DNA from: Haloarculaceae archaeon
Lineage (GTDB): Archaea; Halobacteriota; Halobacteria; Halobacteriales; Haloarculaceae
Length of the DNA stretch: 15,079 nucleotides
Direction of reading: 5' to 3'
Assembly (NCBI GenBank): GCA_018609665.1
Contig: JAHENN010000180.1
Location: 1 to 15,079, forward strand
The position numbers and the translations under genes are program-made. The notes below the pieces were generated by a model. That model was not told the origin of the DNA, did not search any database, and was given only the letters and a program-made list of their open reading frames with translations. Positions 1 to 6,287 of this stretch are shown one piece after another; within the stretch, counting starts at the first letter, position 1, and each line of letters starts with the position of its first letter.

Positions 1-876
1 ACGCTGTACCGGCCGGGCGTCAGCGCCCACGGCAACGCGGTGCTGAGCACCCAGGACAAGGCGGACGTCCTCGGGCCGCTGGGCGAGGGCGGCGACGGCG
101 AGCCGTTCTACGGGCGGCTCAGCGGCACCTCGATGTCCGGTCCCGCGGCGGCCGGAATCGCGATGCTGGTCCAGCAGGCCTACCGCGCCGAGAGCGGCGG
201 CGAGGAGCTCTCGCCCGCCGACCTCATCCGCGTCATCGAGGCCACCGCCGCCGACCACAACCCGGACTACACGACGATTAACACCGGTGCCGGCTTCGTC
301 GACGCCGAGGCGGCCGTCGAGACCGCCGAGGCGCTTGCCCGCGGCAAGACGACGATTAGCGACCTCGAGACCGGCCTCAAGGCGCTGGTCGAGCCGCCGG
401 AGGAGGTCACGCCGCCGGAGACGGTCGACCTGGACGTCACCGGGTCGCGCAGCGACGACGCATCGGTGTTCACCGCCGGCCAGACCGACCGCGTCCAGAT
501 CACCGTCGACGAGTTCAACGACACGCTCGCCGACGAGGTCCAGGTGTTCGACCGGGTGCCCGACGGCTGGACGGTCGCCGAGAACTTCGGTGACGTCGAG
601 GACACCACCGAGAACGAGGACGGCAGCACGACCGTCGACCTCGGCACCGTCTCGGCCGACAAGGTGGGCAACGAAAAGAGCGTCACCCGCACCTACTTCG
701 CCGAGGCGCCGGAGGGCACCGACGGCACCGGCACCTACACCTTCGGCCCCGCGGCCGCCGAGGCCGTCGACCCGGCCGACTTCTCCGGCAACTCGGACAA
801 GAAGAAGGGCTCGACCAGCGAGGAGTTCGGCGGCACCGACACCAACACCGTCGCCGGCGCCGACACCGAGGTCTGA
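1..876 (+). CDS. Subtilisin-like (S8) serine protease, C-terminal part
   Basis: This is the 3' part of a gene that begins before the window. It reads in frame from base 1 to a TGA at 874-876. The motif GTSMSGPAAAG at bases 124-156 is the subtilase signature, and the serine codon at 130-132 is the nucleophile. The Asp and His of the triad would lie upstream and cannot be checked. The S8 fold closes with a GAGFVDAEAAVE segment near 280-320. About 180 residues follow: an acidic linker, then a beta-rich region (roughly bases 420-770) that looks like a DUF11/NEW3-type extracellular domain, then a Gly/Thr/Asp-rich tail. No PGF-CTERM or other C-terminal anchor is visible. Haloarchaeal members of this family are usually exported by Tat and degrade extracellular protein; that role is inferred, since the signal peptide is outside the window. 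The family call is firm and the exact substrate is unknown. Confidence 0.9.
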   Translation, partial: TLYRPGVSAHGNAVLSTQDKADVLGPLGEGGDGEPFYGRLSGTSMSGPAAAGIAMLVQQAYRAESGGEELSPADLIRVIEATAADHNPDYTTINTGAGFVDAEAAVETAEALARGKTTISDLETGLKALVEPPEEVTPPETVDLDVTGSRSDDASVFTAGQTDRVQITVDEFNDTLADEVQVFDRVPDGWTVAENFGDVEDTTENEDGSTTVDLGTVSADKVGNEKSVTRTYFAEAPEGTDGTGTYTFGPAAAEAVDPADFSGNSDKKKGSTSEEFGGTDTNTVAGADTEV

Positions 877-1006
877 GGCGGGCGCCGACGACGGCCGCGG
901 ACGCGGGCTCGTCGCCGCCTCGCCGACCGCCGAGTGCGGCCGCCGGTCCGGAGTCCACACGCCGCCACCCGCAACCGACTTGTCGGCCGCCCCCGTCGTC
1001 GTCGGT

Positions 1007-2236
1007 ATGACCGTCTCCCGCGTCGTCGAGTTGGAGGGCCACATCATCGACTCCGGGATGATGCAGTCGGCCTTCGGCATCGTCATGGACCACGGCGGCT
1101 CCTTCGACGTCGAGGAGTTCGACATCGGCCGCCGGAAGGACGAGGAGTCCTACGCCCGGCTGGTCGTCACCGCCGACACCGACGACGACCTCCAGCGCAT
1201 CGTCCACGACCTCCACCAGCAGGGAGCGAACCCGGCCGATCCGGACGACGCCACCCTGGAGCCGGCGCCCGACGACCGGGTCGTCCCGCACGGCTTCTAC
1301 TCGACGACCAACCACCCCACGCAGATCCGCTACGACGGCGAGTGGGTCGACGTCGAGGACATCGAGATGGACTGTGCGGTCGTCGTCGAGCGGCCGGACG
1401 ACGGCGTCCGGGCGTACACCAAGACGCTGAACGCCGTCGAGGCCGGCGACCTGGTGGTGACCGGCCGGACGGGCATCCGCGTCCGGCCGCCGGAGCGGCC
1501 CCGCGGCCGGGACGACGCCTTCGGCTTCATGCAGGGCGGCGTCTCCGCCGAGCGGCCCTCCGAGTCGACCATCGCGGAGATCGCCGAGGCGGTCGAGACG
1601 ACGCGGGCCGAGGGTGGCGACGTGCTGGTCGTCGCCGGGCCGGCGGTCATCCACTCCGGCGCCCGCGAGGACCTCGCCCGGCTGGTCGAGGCCGGCCACG
1701 TCGACGCCCTCTCGGTCGGCAACGGCTTCGCCGTCCACGACATCGAGCGGGACCTCTACGGGACGTCGCTGGGCGTCGACACCGAGACGCTGGACCACGC
1801 CCGCCACGGCCACAAACACCACATCTACGCCATCAGCGAGATCATCCGGGCCGGCGGCATCGAGCCGGCCGTCGAGGACGGCATGGTCGAGTCGGGGGTG
1901 ATGTACCGGTGCGTGACCAACGACGTCCCGTACGTCATCGCCGGCTCCATCCGGGACGACGGCCCGCTGCCGGACACCATCACCGACGCCGTCGAGGCGC
2001 AGAACGCCATCCGCGAGCAGGCCCAGTCGGCGGACATGGTGCTGATGCTGTCGACGCTGCTGCACTCCGTGGCGGTGGGCAACTGCCTGCCGTCGACGAC
2101 CCGCGTCGTCTGCGTCGACATCGACCCCGCGACGGTCACCCAGCTCGTCGACCGTGGGTCGGCGCAGGCCGCCGGGATGGTCACCGACATCGGGACGTTC
2201 GTCCCGATGCTGGCCGAGAAGCTGCTCGCCGACTAG
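1007..2236 (+). CDS. TIGR00300-family ornithine cyclodeaminase (ArgZ/AgrE C-terminal-like)
   Basis: This 409-residue protein matches the archaeal TIGR00300 family over its full expected length. Residues 1-100 form the LOR/SDH-type N-terminal domain, beginning MTVSRVVELEGHIIDSGMM. The C-terminal half carries a nucleotide-binding-like glycine motif (LVVAGPAVIHSGA, 207-219), GNGFAVHDIE (238-247), GSIRDDGPLPD (313-323), LLHSVAVGNCLPS (351-363) and CVDIDP (369-374). Characterised relatives (an archaeal ornithine cyclodeaminase from Methanococcus and the C-terminal part of cyanobacterial AgrE) convert ornithine to proline with release of ammonia. Transferring that reaction here is inference. It lacks the ArgZ arginine-dihydrolase domain, so it would not start from arginine. 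The ATG at 1007 gives the family's conserved N-terminus; the open frame upstream has the wrong composition. The TAG stop overlaps the stop of the convergent gene at 2233-2502. It is unrelated to the mu-crystallin-type bacterial ornithine cyclodeaminase. Confidence 0.85.
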   Translation: MTVSRVVELEGHIIDSGMMQSAFGIVMDHGGSFDVEEFDIGRRKDEESYARLVVTADTDDDLQRIVHDLHQQGANPADPDDATLEPAPDDRVVPHGFYSTTNHPTQIRYDGEWVDVEDIEMDCAVVVERPDDGVRAYTKTLNAVEAGDLVVTGRTGIRVRPPERPRGRDDAFGFMQGGVSAERPSESTIAEIAEAVETTRAEGGDVLVVAGPAVIHSGAREDLARLVEAGHVDALSVGNGFAVHDIERDLYGTSLGVDTETLDHARHGHKHHIYAISEIIRAGGIEPAVEDGMVESGVMYRCVTNDVPYVIAGSIRDDGPLPDTITDAVEAQNAIREQAQSADMVLMLSTLLHSVAVGNCLPSTTRVVCVDIDPATVTQLVDRGSAQAAGMVTDIGTFVPMLAEKLLAD

Positions 2237-2502
2237 GCGCCGGGGACGCCCTCGCGGTACGCCGAGACGGCGGCCTTCGCGTCGGCCAGCGCCGCGGCGG
2301 CGTCGTCGTCGGCCTCCTCGGCGAGTTCCTCGAGGGTGCGGGTGATGCGGGCCAGCGCGCCGTGGTCCAGCGTGCGGCCGGCCTCGAGGGCGGTCTCGAC
2401 CCGGTCGACGGCCGTCTCCAGCCGGTCGGCCGCCTCGCCGTCGACGGCCTCCCGGGCGGTCCGCAGCGCCTCGAGTGCGGTCTCCAGTTCGTCGGCGCTC
2501 AT
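2233..2502 (-). CDS. Small acidic helical haloarchaeal protein, unknown function
   Basis: This is an 89-residue protein starting MSADELETALEALRTAREAV. It is almost entirely predicted amphipathic helix, rich in Glu, Asp, Ala, Leu and Arg with heptad-like spacing, and has no membrane segment, cysteine or catalytic motif. An Asp-His-Gly-Ala-Leu segment (46-50) and a closing Ala-Tyr-Arg-Glu (81-84) recall small helical haloarchaeal DUFs such as DUF7553. That resemblance is tentative and made from memory. The internal ATG at 2500-2502 is chosen over an in-frame ATG 45 bases upstream: the upstream extension is Arg-rich and unlike the rest, and an AT-rich box at 2529-2536 would place transcription start close to 2502. 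Its TAG (complement of 2233-2235) is interleaved with the TAG of the convergent ornithine cyclodeaminase gene. The strong acidic composition and consistent codon use support a real gene. Confidence 0.7.
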   Translation of the reverse strand: MSADELETALEALRTAREAVDGEAADRLETAVDRVETALEAGRTLDHGALARITRTLEELAEEADDDAAAALADAKAAVSAYREGVPGA

Positions 2503-2528
2503 GTCCGGACTCCGACGGCGACGACGGG

Positions 2529-2536
2529 AATATCTG
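2529..2536 (-). promoter_or_regulatory. Possible TATA box for the 89-residue protein gene
   Basis: On the minus strand the sequence reads AGATATTC, the only AT-rich patch in a G+C-rich intergenic stretch. It is centred about 30 bases before the ATG at 2502. The usual archaeal TATA-to-start distance (about 25-30 bases) would give a leaderless or nearly leaderless mRNA. No Shine-Dalgarno sequence precedes the ATG, which fits. Confidence 0.4.
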
Positions 2537-2614
2537 ACGGGTCCCACGTCCGTGCATACACCGCGGACTCTCGGGCCCGCGATGTGCAGACAGATGCGCC
2601 GGAACCGGGGGGCT

Positions 2615-2620
2615 CTTTAG
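2615..2620 (+). promoter_or_regulatory. Possible TATA box for gcvPA-gcvPB
   Basis: CTTTAG stands out in G+C-rich surroundings 36-41 bases before the gcvPA ATG. Haloarchaeal box A elements are often degenerate in this way. The expected transcription start about 25-27 bases downstream (near 2643) would leave a leader of roughly a dozen bases. No Shine-Dalgarno sequence lies before the ATG. Confidence 0.4.
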
Positions 2621-2655
2621 GTCCCCACCGCAAGACGTGGTACGCTCAGTTTCCC

Positions 2656-3984
2656 ATGACAGCAAACGGAAGCCCTTACGCGCCGCACACCGACGCCGAC
2701 CGGGAGGCGATGCTGTCGGCCGTCGGGGCGGACGACGAGGAGGCGCTCTTCGACATCCCCGACGACGTCCGCTTCGACGGCGAGTTCGGCATCGAGGCCC
2801 GCGGCGAGCGGGCGGTCCGGTCGCTGGTCGACCGGACGCTGTCGGCGAACGACGACCTCGTGGAGCTGCTCGGGCGGGGCCACTACGACCACTACGTCCC
2901 GTCGATGGTCGACCACCTCTCGGACCGCTCGGAGTTCCTCACCAGCTACACCCAGTACCAGCCGGAGGTGGCGCAGGGTTTCCTGCAGGCGCTGTTCGAG
3001 TACCAGTCGATGCTGGTCGAGCTCACGGGTCTCGGCGTCGCCAACTGCTCGATGTACGACGCGGCGACGGCGCTGGGGGAGGCGGCGACCCTCGCGACGC
3101 GGGTGCGGTCGACCTCCGGAACGCGGGTGCTCGTCCCCGAGCGGCTCCAGGCCGGCCGCCGGCGCGTCCTCGACAACTACGTCAGCGGCCACGACCTGGC
3201 CGTCGAGACGTACCCGATGGACGACGGTACCGCCGACGTCGACGCGCTGGCGTCGCTGGCCGACGAGGAGACGGTGCTGGTGTACGCCGAGACGCCGACC
3301 GTCCGCGGCGCCGTCGAGGAGCGGGCCGACGAGATCGGGACGCTGGCCGACGACCACGACGCGATGTTCGTCCTCGGGTCGGACCCGGTTGCGCTGTCCG
3401 TGCTCGAGGAGCCGGCGAGTCTCGGCGCCGACGTCGTCGTCGGCGACGCGGCGACGCTCGGCGTCCCGACCGCCTACGGGATGGGCATCGGGCTGTTCGC
3501 CTGCCGGGAGGACTACCTCCGGCAGGTGCCAGGCCGGCTCGTCGGCGTCGCCGAGGACGAGACCGGCCGCCGGACGTACACGCTGACGCTGCAGACCCGC
3601 GAACAGCACATCCGCCGCGAGCGGGCCACCTCGAACATCTGCACGAACCAGGCGTGGGTGGCGCTGCGGACGGCGATGCACGCCGCCTGGCTCGGGCCGG
3701 ACGGGCTGGTCGAACTGGCCGGCGACTGCGTCGAGCGGGCCCGCGAGCTGGCCGCCCGGGTCGACGACGTCGACGGCGTCCGGGCGCCGGTCCACGACCG
3801 CCACCACTTCCGGGAGTTCGTCGCCCGGACCGACCGGCCGGCGCCGGCCGTCGCCGACGACCTCGAGGCGGCCGGCTACGCCGTCCACGTCGTCGGCGAC
3901 CACGAGATACAGCTCTGCACGACCGAGACGAACGAGGAGGCCCTCGACGGCTTCGTCGCCGCCCTCCGGGAGGTTGCACGATGA
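2656..3984 (+). CDS. gcvPA: Glycine dehydrogenase (decarboxylating) subunit 1, P-protein alpha
   Basis: This 442-residue protein is the N-terminal half-equivalent of glycine cleavage P-protein. With GcvPB it decarboxylates glycine using pyridoxal phosphate and passes the aminomethyl group to lipoylated GcvH. Family motifs are intact: YTQYQPEVAQG at residues 98-108, NCSMYDAAT at 130-138, a PGRLVG segment shortly before the conserved block, and QTREQHIRRERATSNICTNQ at 313-332. The length is normal for the split archaeal/bacterial form. As expected for this subunit it has no cofactor lysine; that lies in GcvPB. The ATG at 2656 gives the usual short N-terminus and sits just behind a TATA-like CTTTAG. 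Its TGA overlaps the ATG of gcvPB (ATGA at 3981-3984), so the two subunits are translationally coupled. gcvT and gcvH are not adjacent. Confidence 0.95.
   Translation: MTANGSPYAPHTDADREAMLSAVGADDEEALFDIPDDVRFDGEFGIEARGERAVRSLVDRTLSANDDLVELLGRGHYDHYVPSMVDHLSDRSEFLTSYTQYQPEVAQGFLQALFEYQSMLVELTGLGVANCSMYDAATALGEAATLATRVRSTSGTRVLVPERLQAGRRRVLDNYVSGHDLAVETYPMDDGTADVDALASLADEETVLVYAETPTVRGAVEERADEIGTLADDHDAMFVLGSDPVALSVLEEPASLGADVVVGDAATLGVPTAYGMGIGLFACREDYLRQVPGRLVGVAEDETGRRTYTLTLQTREQHIRRERATSNICTNQAWVALRTAMHAAWLGPDGLVELAGDCVERARELAARVDDVDGVRAPVHDRHHFREFVARTDRPAPAVADDLEAAGYAVHVVGDHEIQLCTTETNEEALDGFVAALREVAR
3969..3974 (+). promoter_or_regulatory. Strong Shine-Dalgarno for gcvPB
   Basis: GGAGGT lies six bases before the gcvPB ATG, inside the end of gcvPA. 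It matches the haloarchaeal 16S rRNA 3' end (anti-SD ACCUCC). This contrasts with the first gene of the operon, which lacks an SD. It fits SD-dependent reinitiation at the internal cistron and fixes the gcvPB start at 3981. Confidence 0.75.
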
Positions 3985-5423
3985 CCGACGACACCGACCA
4001 CGAGACGTTCGCCTACGACCAGGCGCGCTGGACCGACGACGACGAGCGGTACGAGCCGCTGCTGTCGGAGAAGAACACCGAGGCGGTCGACGTCGACACG
4101 CCGCTGCCCGACGAGCTCACCCGCGAGGAGCTGGAGCTGCCGTCGCTGTCGGAGCCGGAGCTGGCGCGACACTACACCCGGCTGTCGGAGATGAACTACG
4201 GGGTCGACTCCGGACCGTTCCCGCTGGGGTCGTGTACGATGAAGTACAACCCCAAGTTCACCGAGGACGTCGCCGTCCACCCGGACGGACTGGTCCATCC
4301 GGACCGGTCGGCCGACACCGTCCAGGGCAACCTCCAGTTGCAGTACGAGCTGCAGGACTACCTCGGCCGCATCGGCGGCATGGACGCGGTGACGCTGCAG
4401 CCGCCGGCCGGCGCCGCCGGCGAGTTCACGGGCATCCTCGTCGCCCGCGAGTACCACCGCGCGAACGACGACGACCGCAGCGAGGTGATCGTCCCCGAGT
4501 CGGCCCACGGGACCAACTTCGCGTCGGCGGCGATGGCCGGCTACGACGTGGTGACGCTGCCCGGCGGCGACGACGGCCGGGTCGACCTCGAGGCGCTCGA
4601 GGCGGCGCTGTCCGAGGAGACGGCCGCGCTGATGCTCACCAACCCCAACACGCTGGGGCTGTTCGAGCGGGACATCGTCGAGATCGCCGAGATGGTCCAC
4701 GACGTCGGCGGCCTGCTCTACTACGACGGCGCCAACCTCAACGCCCTGCTGGGGCGGGCCCGGCCGGGCGACATGGGGTTCGACATCATGCACTACAACG
4801 TCCACAAGACGTTCGCGACGCCGCACGGCGGCGGCGGCCCCGGCGCCGGCCCGGTCGGCGTCACCGCCGAACTCGCGGAGTTCCTCCCCGACCCCCACGT
4901 CCGGAAGGCCGACGGCGACTACGAGCGGTACTCCCCGGACAGCTCGATCGGCAAGGTCCACGGCTACGCCGGCAACTGGCTGGTGCTGGTGAAGACGTTC
5001 GCCTACATCGCCCGCCTCGGCGACGAGGGGCTGGCCGACGCCTCCGCGAAGGCCGTCCTGAACGCCAACTACCTGGCCGAGCAGCTGGAGTACGAGGTGC
5101 CGTTCGGGCCGTTCCACCACGAGTTCGTCGCCTCGGCCGGCGACCAGGACGCCGCCGACGCCGCGAAGCGGATGCTCGACTACGGCGTCCACCCGCCGAC
5201 GACGAAGTGGCCGGAGATCGTCGAGGAGGCGCTGATGACCGAGCCGACCGAGGCCGAGAACAGACGCAGCCTCGACCAGCTCGCGGCGGCGTTCAACGCC
5301 GTCCGGAACGACGACGAGGAGACGCTGGAGACGGCCCCCGAGCGGACCGCCGCCGGCCGCATCGACCAGGTGGCCGCCGCCCGCGACCCCGAGCTCTCCT
5401 GGCAGGCGCTCGACGAGGAGTAG
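3981..5423 (+). CDS. gcvPB: Glycine dehydrogenase (decarboxylating) subunit 2, P-protein beta
   Basis: This 480-residue protein is the cofactor-bearing half of glycine decarboxylase. Pyridoxal phosphate binds Lys276 in the HYNVHKTFATPHGGGGPGAG block (271-290). Other conserved blocks are GVDSGPFPLGSCTMKYNPK (74-92), LQPPAGAAGE (139-148), PESAHGTNFASAAM (172-185), LTNPNTLGLFE (219-229) and YYDGANLNALLG (247-258). All catalytic-region residues and the usual length are present. It works as a heterotetramer with GcvPA, whose stop overlaps its start. A GGAGGT Shine-Dalgarno supports the ATG at 3981. The acidic N-terminal 60 residues are typical haloarchaeal adaptation. The gene ends 34 bases before the convergent HalOD1 gene, so no further glycine-cleavage cistron follows on this strand. 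Confidence 0.96.
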   Translation: MTDDTDHETFAYDQARWTDDDERYEPLLSEKNTEAVDVDTPLPDELTREELELPSLSEPELARHYTRLSEMNYGVDSGPFPLGSCTMKYNPKFTEDVAVHPDGLVHPDRSADTVQGNLQLQYELQDYLGRIGGMDAVTLQPPAGAAGEFTGILVAREYHRANDDDRSEVIVPESAHGTNFASAAMAGYDVVTLPGGDDGRVDLEALEAALSEETAALMLTNPNTLGLFERDIVEIAEMVHDVGGLLYYDGANLNALLGRARPGDMGFDIMHYNVHKTFATPHGGGGPGAGPVGVTAELAEFLPDPHVRKADGDYERYSPDSSIGKVHGYAGNWLVLVKTFAYIARLGDEGLADASAKAVLNANYLAEQLEYEVPFGPFHHEFVASAGDQDAADAAKRMLDYGVHPPTTKWPEIVEEALMTEPTEAENRRSLDQLAAAFNAVRNDDEETLETAPERTAAGRIDQVAAARDPELSWQALDEE

Positions 5424-5430
5424 CCGGGGC

Positions 5431-5446
5431 GTCGCGTCGCCGCGAC
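5431..5446. terminator. Short GC hairpin between convergent gcvPB and HalOD1 genes
   Basis: GTCGCG, a TCGC loop and CGCGAC form a six-base-pair hairpin, eight bases after the gcvPB stop and twelve before the HalOD1 stop on the other strand. There is no T-run on either side, and archaeal termination mostly depends on T-rich tracts. The call therefore rests on position and symmetry alone. Confidence 0.22.
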
Positions 5447-5457
5447 CGTTCCGGCGG

Positions 5458-5781
5458 CTACGGGTCGCGTCGCACCAGCACGCGAATCACCGAGCCGTAC
5501 AGCACCGTCACCTGACAGCCCTGGACCCGGAACGTCACGGACGGAAGCCACCTGCTTCCGTCCGTCGCGCCGGTGTCGAACAGCCCGGTCAGATTCCCCA
5601 GCTCGACGGCGTCGACGAGCGGCGTCTCCTCCGAGAGCTCCGGCCACCGCTCGACGGCCTCGGTGACGGTCAGGGCGACGGCGTCGGCGGCGTCAGCCGA
5701 CGGCTCGAACTCCCTCACGAGCTCCGTGTCGGTCGACCAGCCGGGCGATTCCTCCGGCGTCGTTCTCGAGTTGCGGCTCAT
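5458..5781 (-). CDS. Stand-alone HalOD1 (halobacterial output domain 1) protein
   Basis: This is a 107-residue protein. Residues about 32-104 fit HalOD1: a helix (AVALTVTEAVERWPEL), the PLVDAVELGNLTGLFDTG segment (54-71), then the beta pair SVTFRVQGCQVTV (81-93) and a closing strand. HalOD1 is a small haloarchaeal domain seen alone or attached to sensor and regulator proteins. Its molecular function is unknown and an output or effector role is only predicted. The first 30 residues are polar and acidic, with no signal peptide or membrane segment, so it is cytoplasmic. The ATG at 5779-5781 is the first good start; the frame upstream is Arg/Gly-rich noise. The codons for residues 73-82, in the variable loop, form a perfect 12-bp inverted repeat. 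It lies downstream of the kinase/Bat-regulator pair on the same strand, after a 31-residue membrane ORF, which suggests but does not prove a shared pathway. Confidence 0.8.
   Translation of the reverse strand: MSRNSRTTPEESPGWSTDTELVREFEPSADAADAVALTVTEAVERWPELSEETPLVDAVELGNLTGLFDTGATDGSRWLPSVTFRVQGCQVTVLYGSVIRVLVRRDP
5537..5565. repeat. Perfect 12-bp inverted repeat inside the HalOD1 gene
   Basis: ACGGACGGAAGC (5537-5548) and GCTTCCGTCCGT (5554-5565) are exact reverse complements separated by CACCT. As RNA they would form a 12-bp stem with a 5-base loop. The repeat encodes residues 73-82 (TDGSRWLPSV), the segment of HalOD1 that varies most between relatives. Confidence 0.9.
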
Positions 5782-5911
5782 ACACGTGCCTGGCCCCGGA
5801 CGGTGAGAGTCACTCTGCCTATCTGTTTTGGGAGCCTCACTCCGATACCGATGCTGTTCGGGCGTCGTGCGGCGACCGGGCGGTCCCGCCGTCGCCCCCG
5901 GCTCGTCGCGG

Positions 5912-6007
5912 CTACAGCAGCTGGAGGAGCAGGGCGAAGGTGACCCCCAGAACGACCGTCGTGTACAGCCAGAGCCCCGCGTGATGGACGGCGGAGATGC
6001 CCCGCAC
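5912..6007 (-). CDS. 31-residue single-span membrane microprotein (candidate)
   Basis: A GTG-started ORF encodes 31 residues: a short head (MRGISAVHHAGLW) followed by one hydrophobic segment (LYTTVVLGVTFALLLQLL) and a TAG stop. In-frame TGA at 6011-6013, just before the GTG, rules out an upstream extension, so it cannot be the tail of a longer protein in this frame. The hydrophobic run is uninterrupted, of trans-membrane length, begins with a Trp/Tyr interface and ends at the stop. This is unlikely by chance in DNA whose other frames give Arg/Gly/Pro-rich noise. Haloarchaea have many such tiny membrane proteins. A GGTGA sequence lies just before the GTG, with spacing shorter than ideal. No promoter is visible. 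It sits between the Bat-type regulator gene (280 bases upstream) and the HalOD1 gene (130 bases downstream), all on the minus strand. Its function is unknown. Confidence 0.5.
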   Translation of the reverse strand: MRGISAVHHAGLWLYTTVVLGVTFALLLQLL

Positions 6008-6287
6008 GGGTCACCGCACCCCCTGGCCTGCGGTCCGGTCGGCGTCGCTGCCCCGGCGGCCACGAACGGGCGACGTCCGGCGACCGTCGCGACAGCCGGT
6101 CGGTCGAATCTGCCGAGAGCGGACGGTCGTCCACGCGACGGCCGCCGTCACGTCGGAGTCGTGTGACTGCACGGGCGACGTAGCATCCCGGCAGTCAAGC
6201 GCCCTGTCGGTATCCACATCGGCTGCGGCGACGTCGTACCGATGCACGTCGGGGGGTCGTCTCCGGGGCTCGGAACGGCGACGGTCG
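6008..6287. other. 280-base gap without a supported gene
   Basis: This stretch lies between the 31-residue membrane ORF and the stop of the regulator gene. The open frames here translate to mixed Arg/Asp/Thr-rich sequence with relaxed third positions and no recognisable domain. No TATA box, tRNA, T-run terminator or long repeat was seen. It may hold the 3' untranslated region of the kinase-regulator mRNA. Confidence 0.5.

Noticed and set aside
975..986. CCGAC-TT-GTCGG dyad about 25 bases before the cyclodeaminase ATG as a promoter or operator
   Set aside because: Only five-base arms of common G/C composition, with no TATA-like core. Too weak to call.
683..2665. Very long minus-strand open frame opposite the cyclodeaminase gene, and similar long frames opposite gcvPA, gcvPB and the kinase
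   Set aside because: These are mirror frames produced by G/C-rich third positions. They translate to low-complexity Arg/Gly/Asp/Val-rich sequence without domains, while the opposite strand encodes recognisable proteins.
5806..5816. AGAGT-C-ACTCT dyad upstream of the HalOD1 gene
   Set aside because: Five-base arms only, with no supporting promoter element at a sensible distance. Chance is a fair explanation.
5828..6166. 112-codon plus-strand ORF over the HalOD1 upstream region
   Set aside because: Pro/Arg/Gly-rich noise with no family resemblance. The minus strand has the more convincing membrane ORF in the same place.
6011..6247. 78-codon minus-strand ORF between the regulator and the small membrane ORF
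   Set aside because: Relaxed third positions, mixed composition with no helix or domain pattern, and no promoter or Shine-Dalgarno. It is more likely untranslated spacer.
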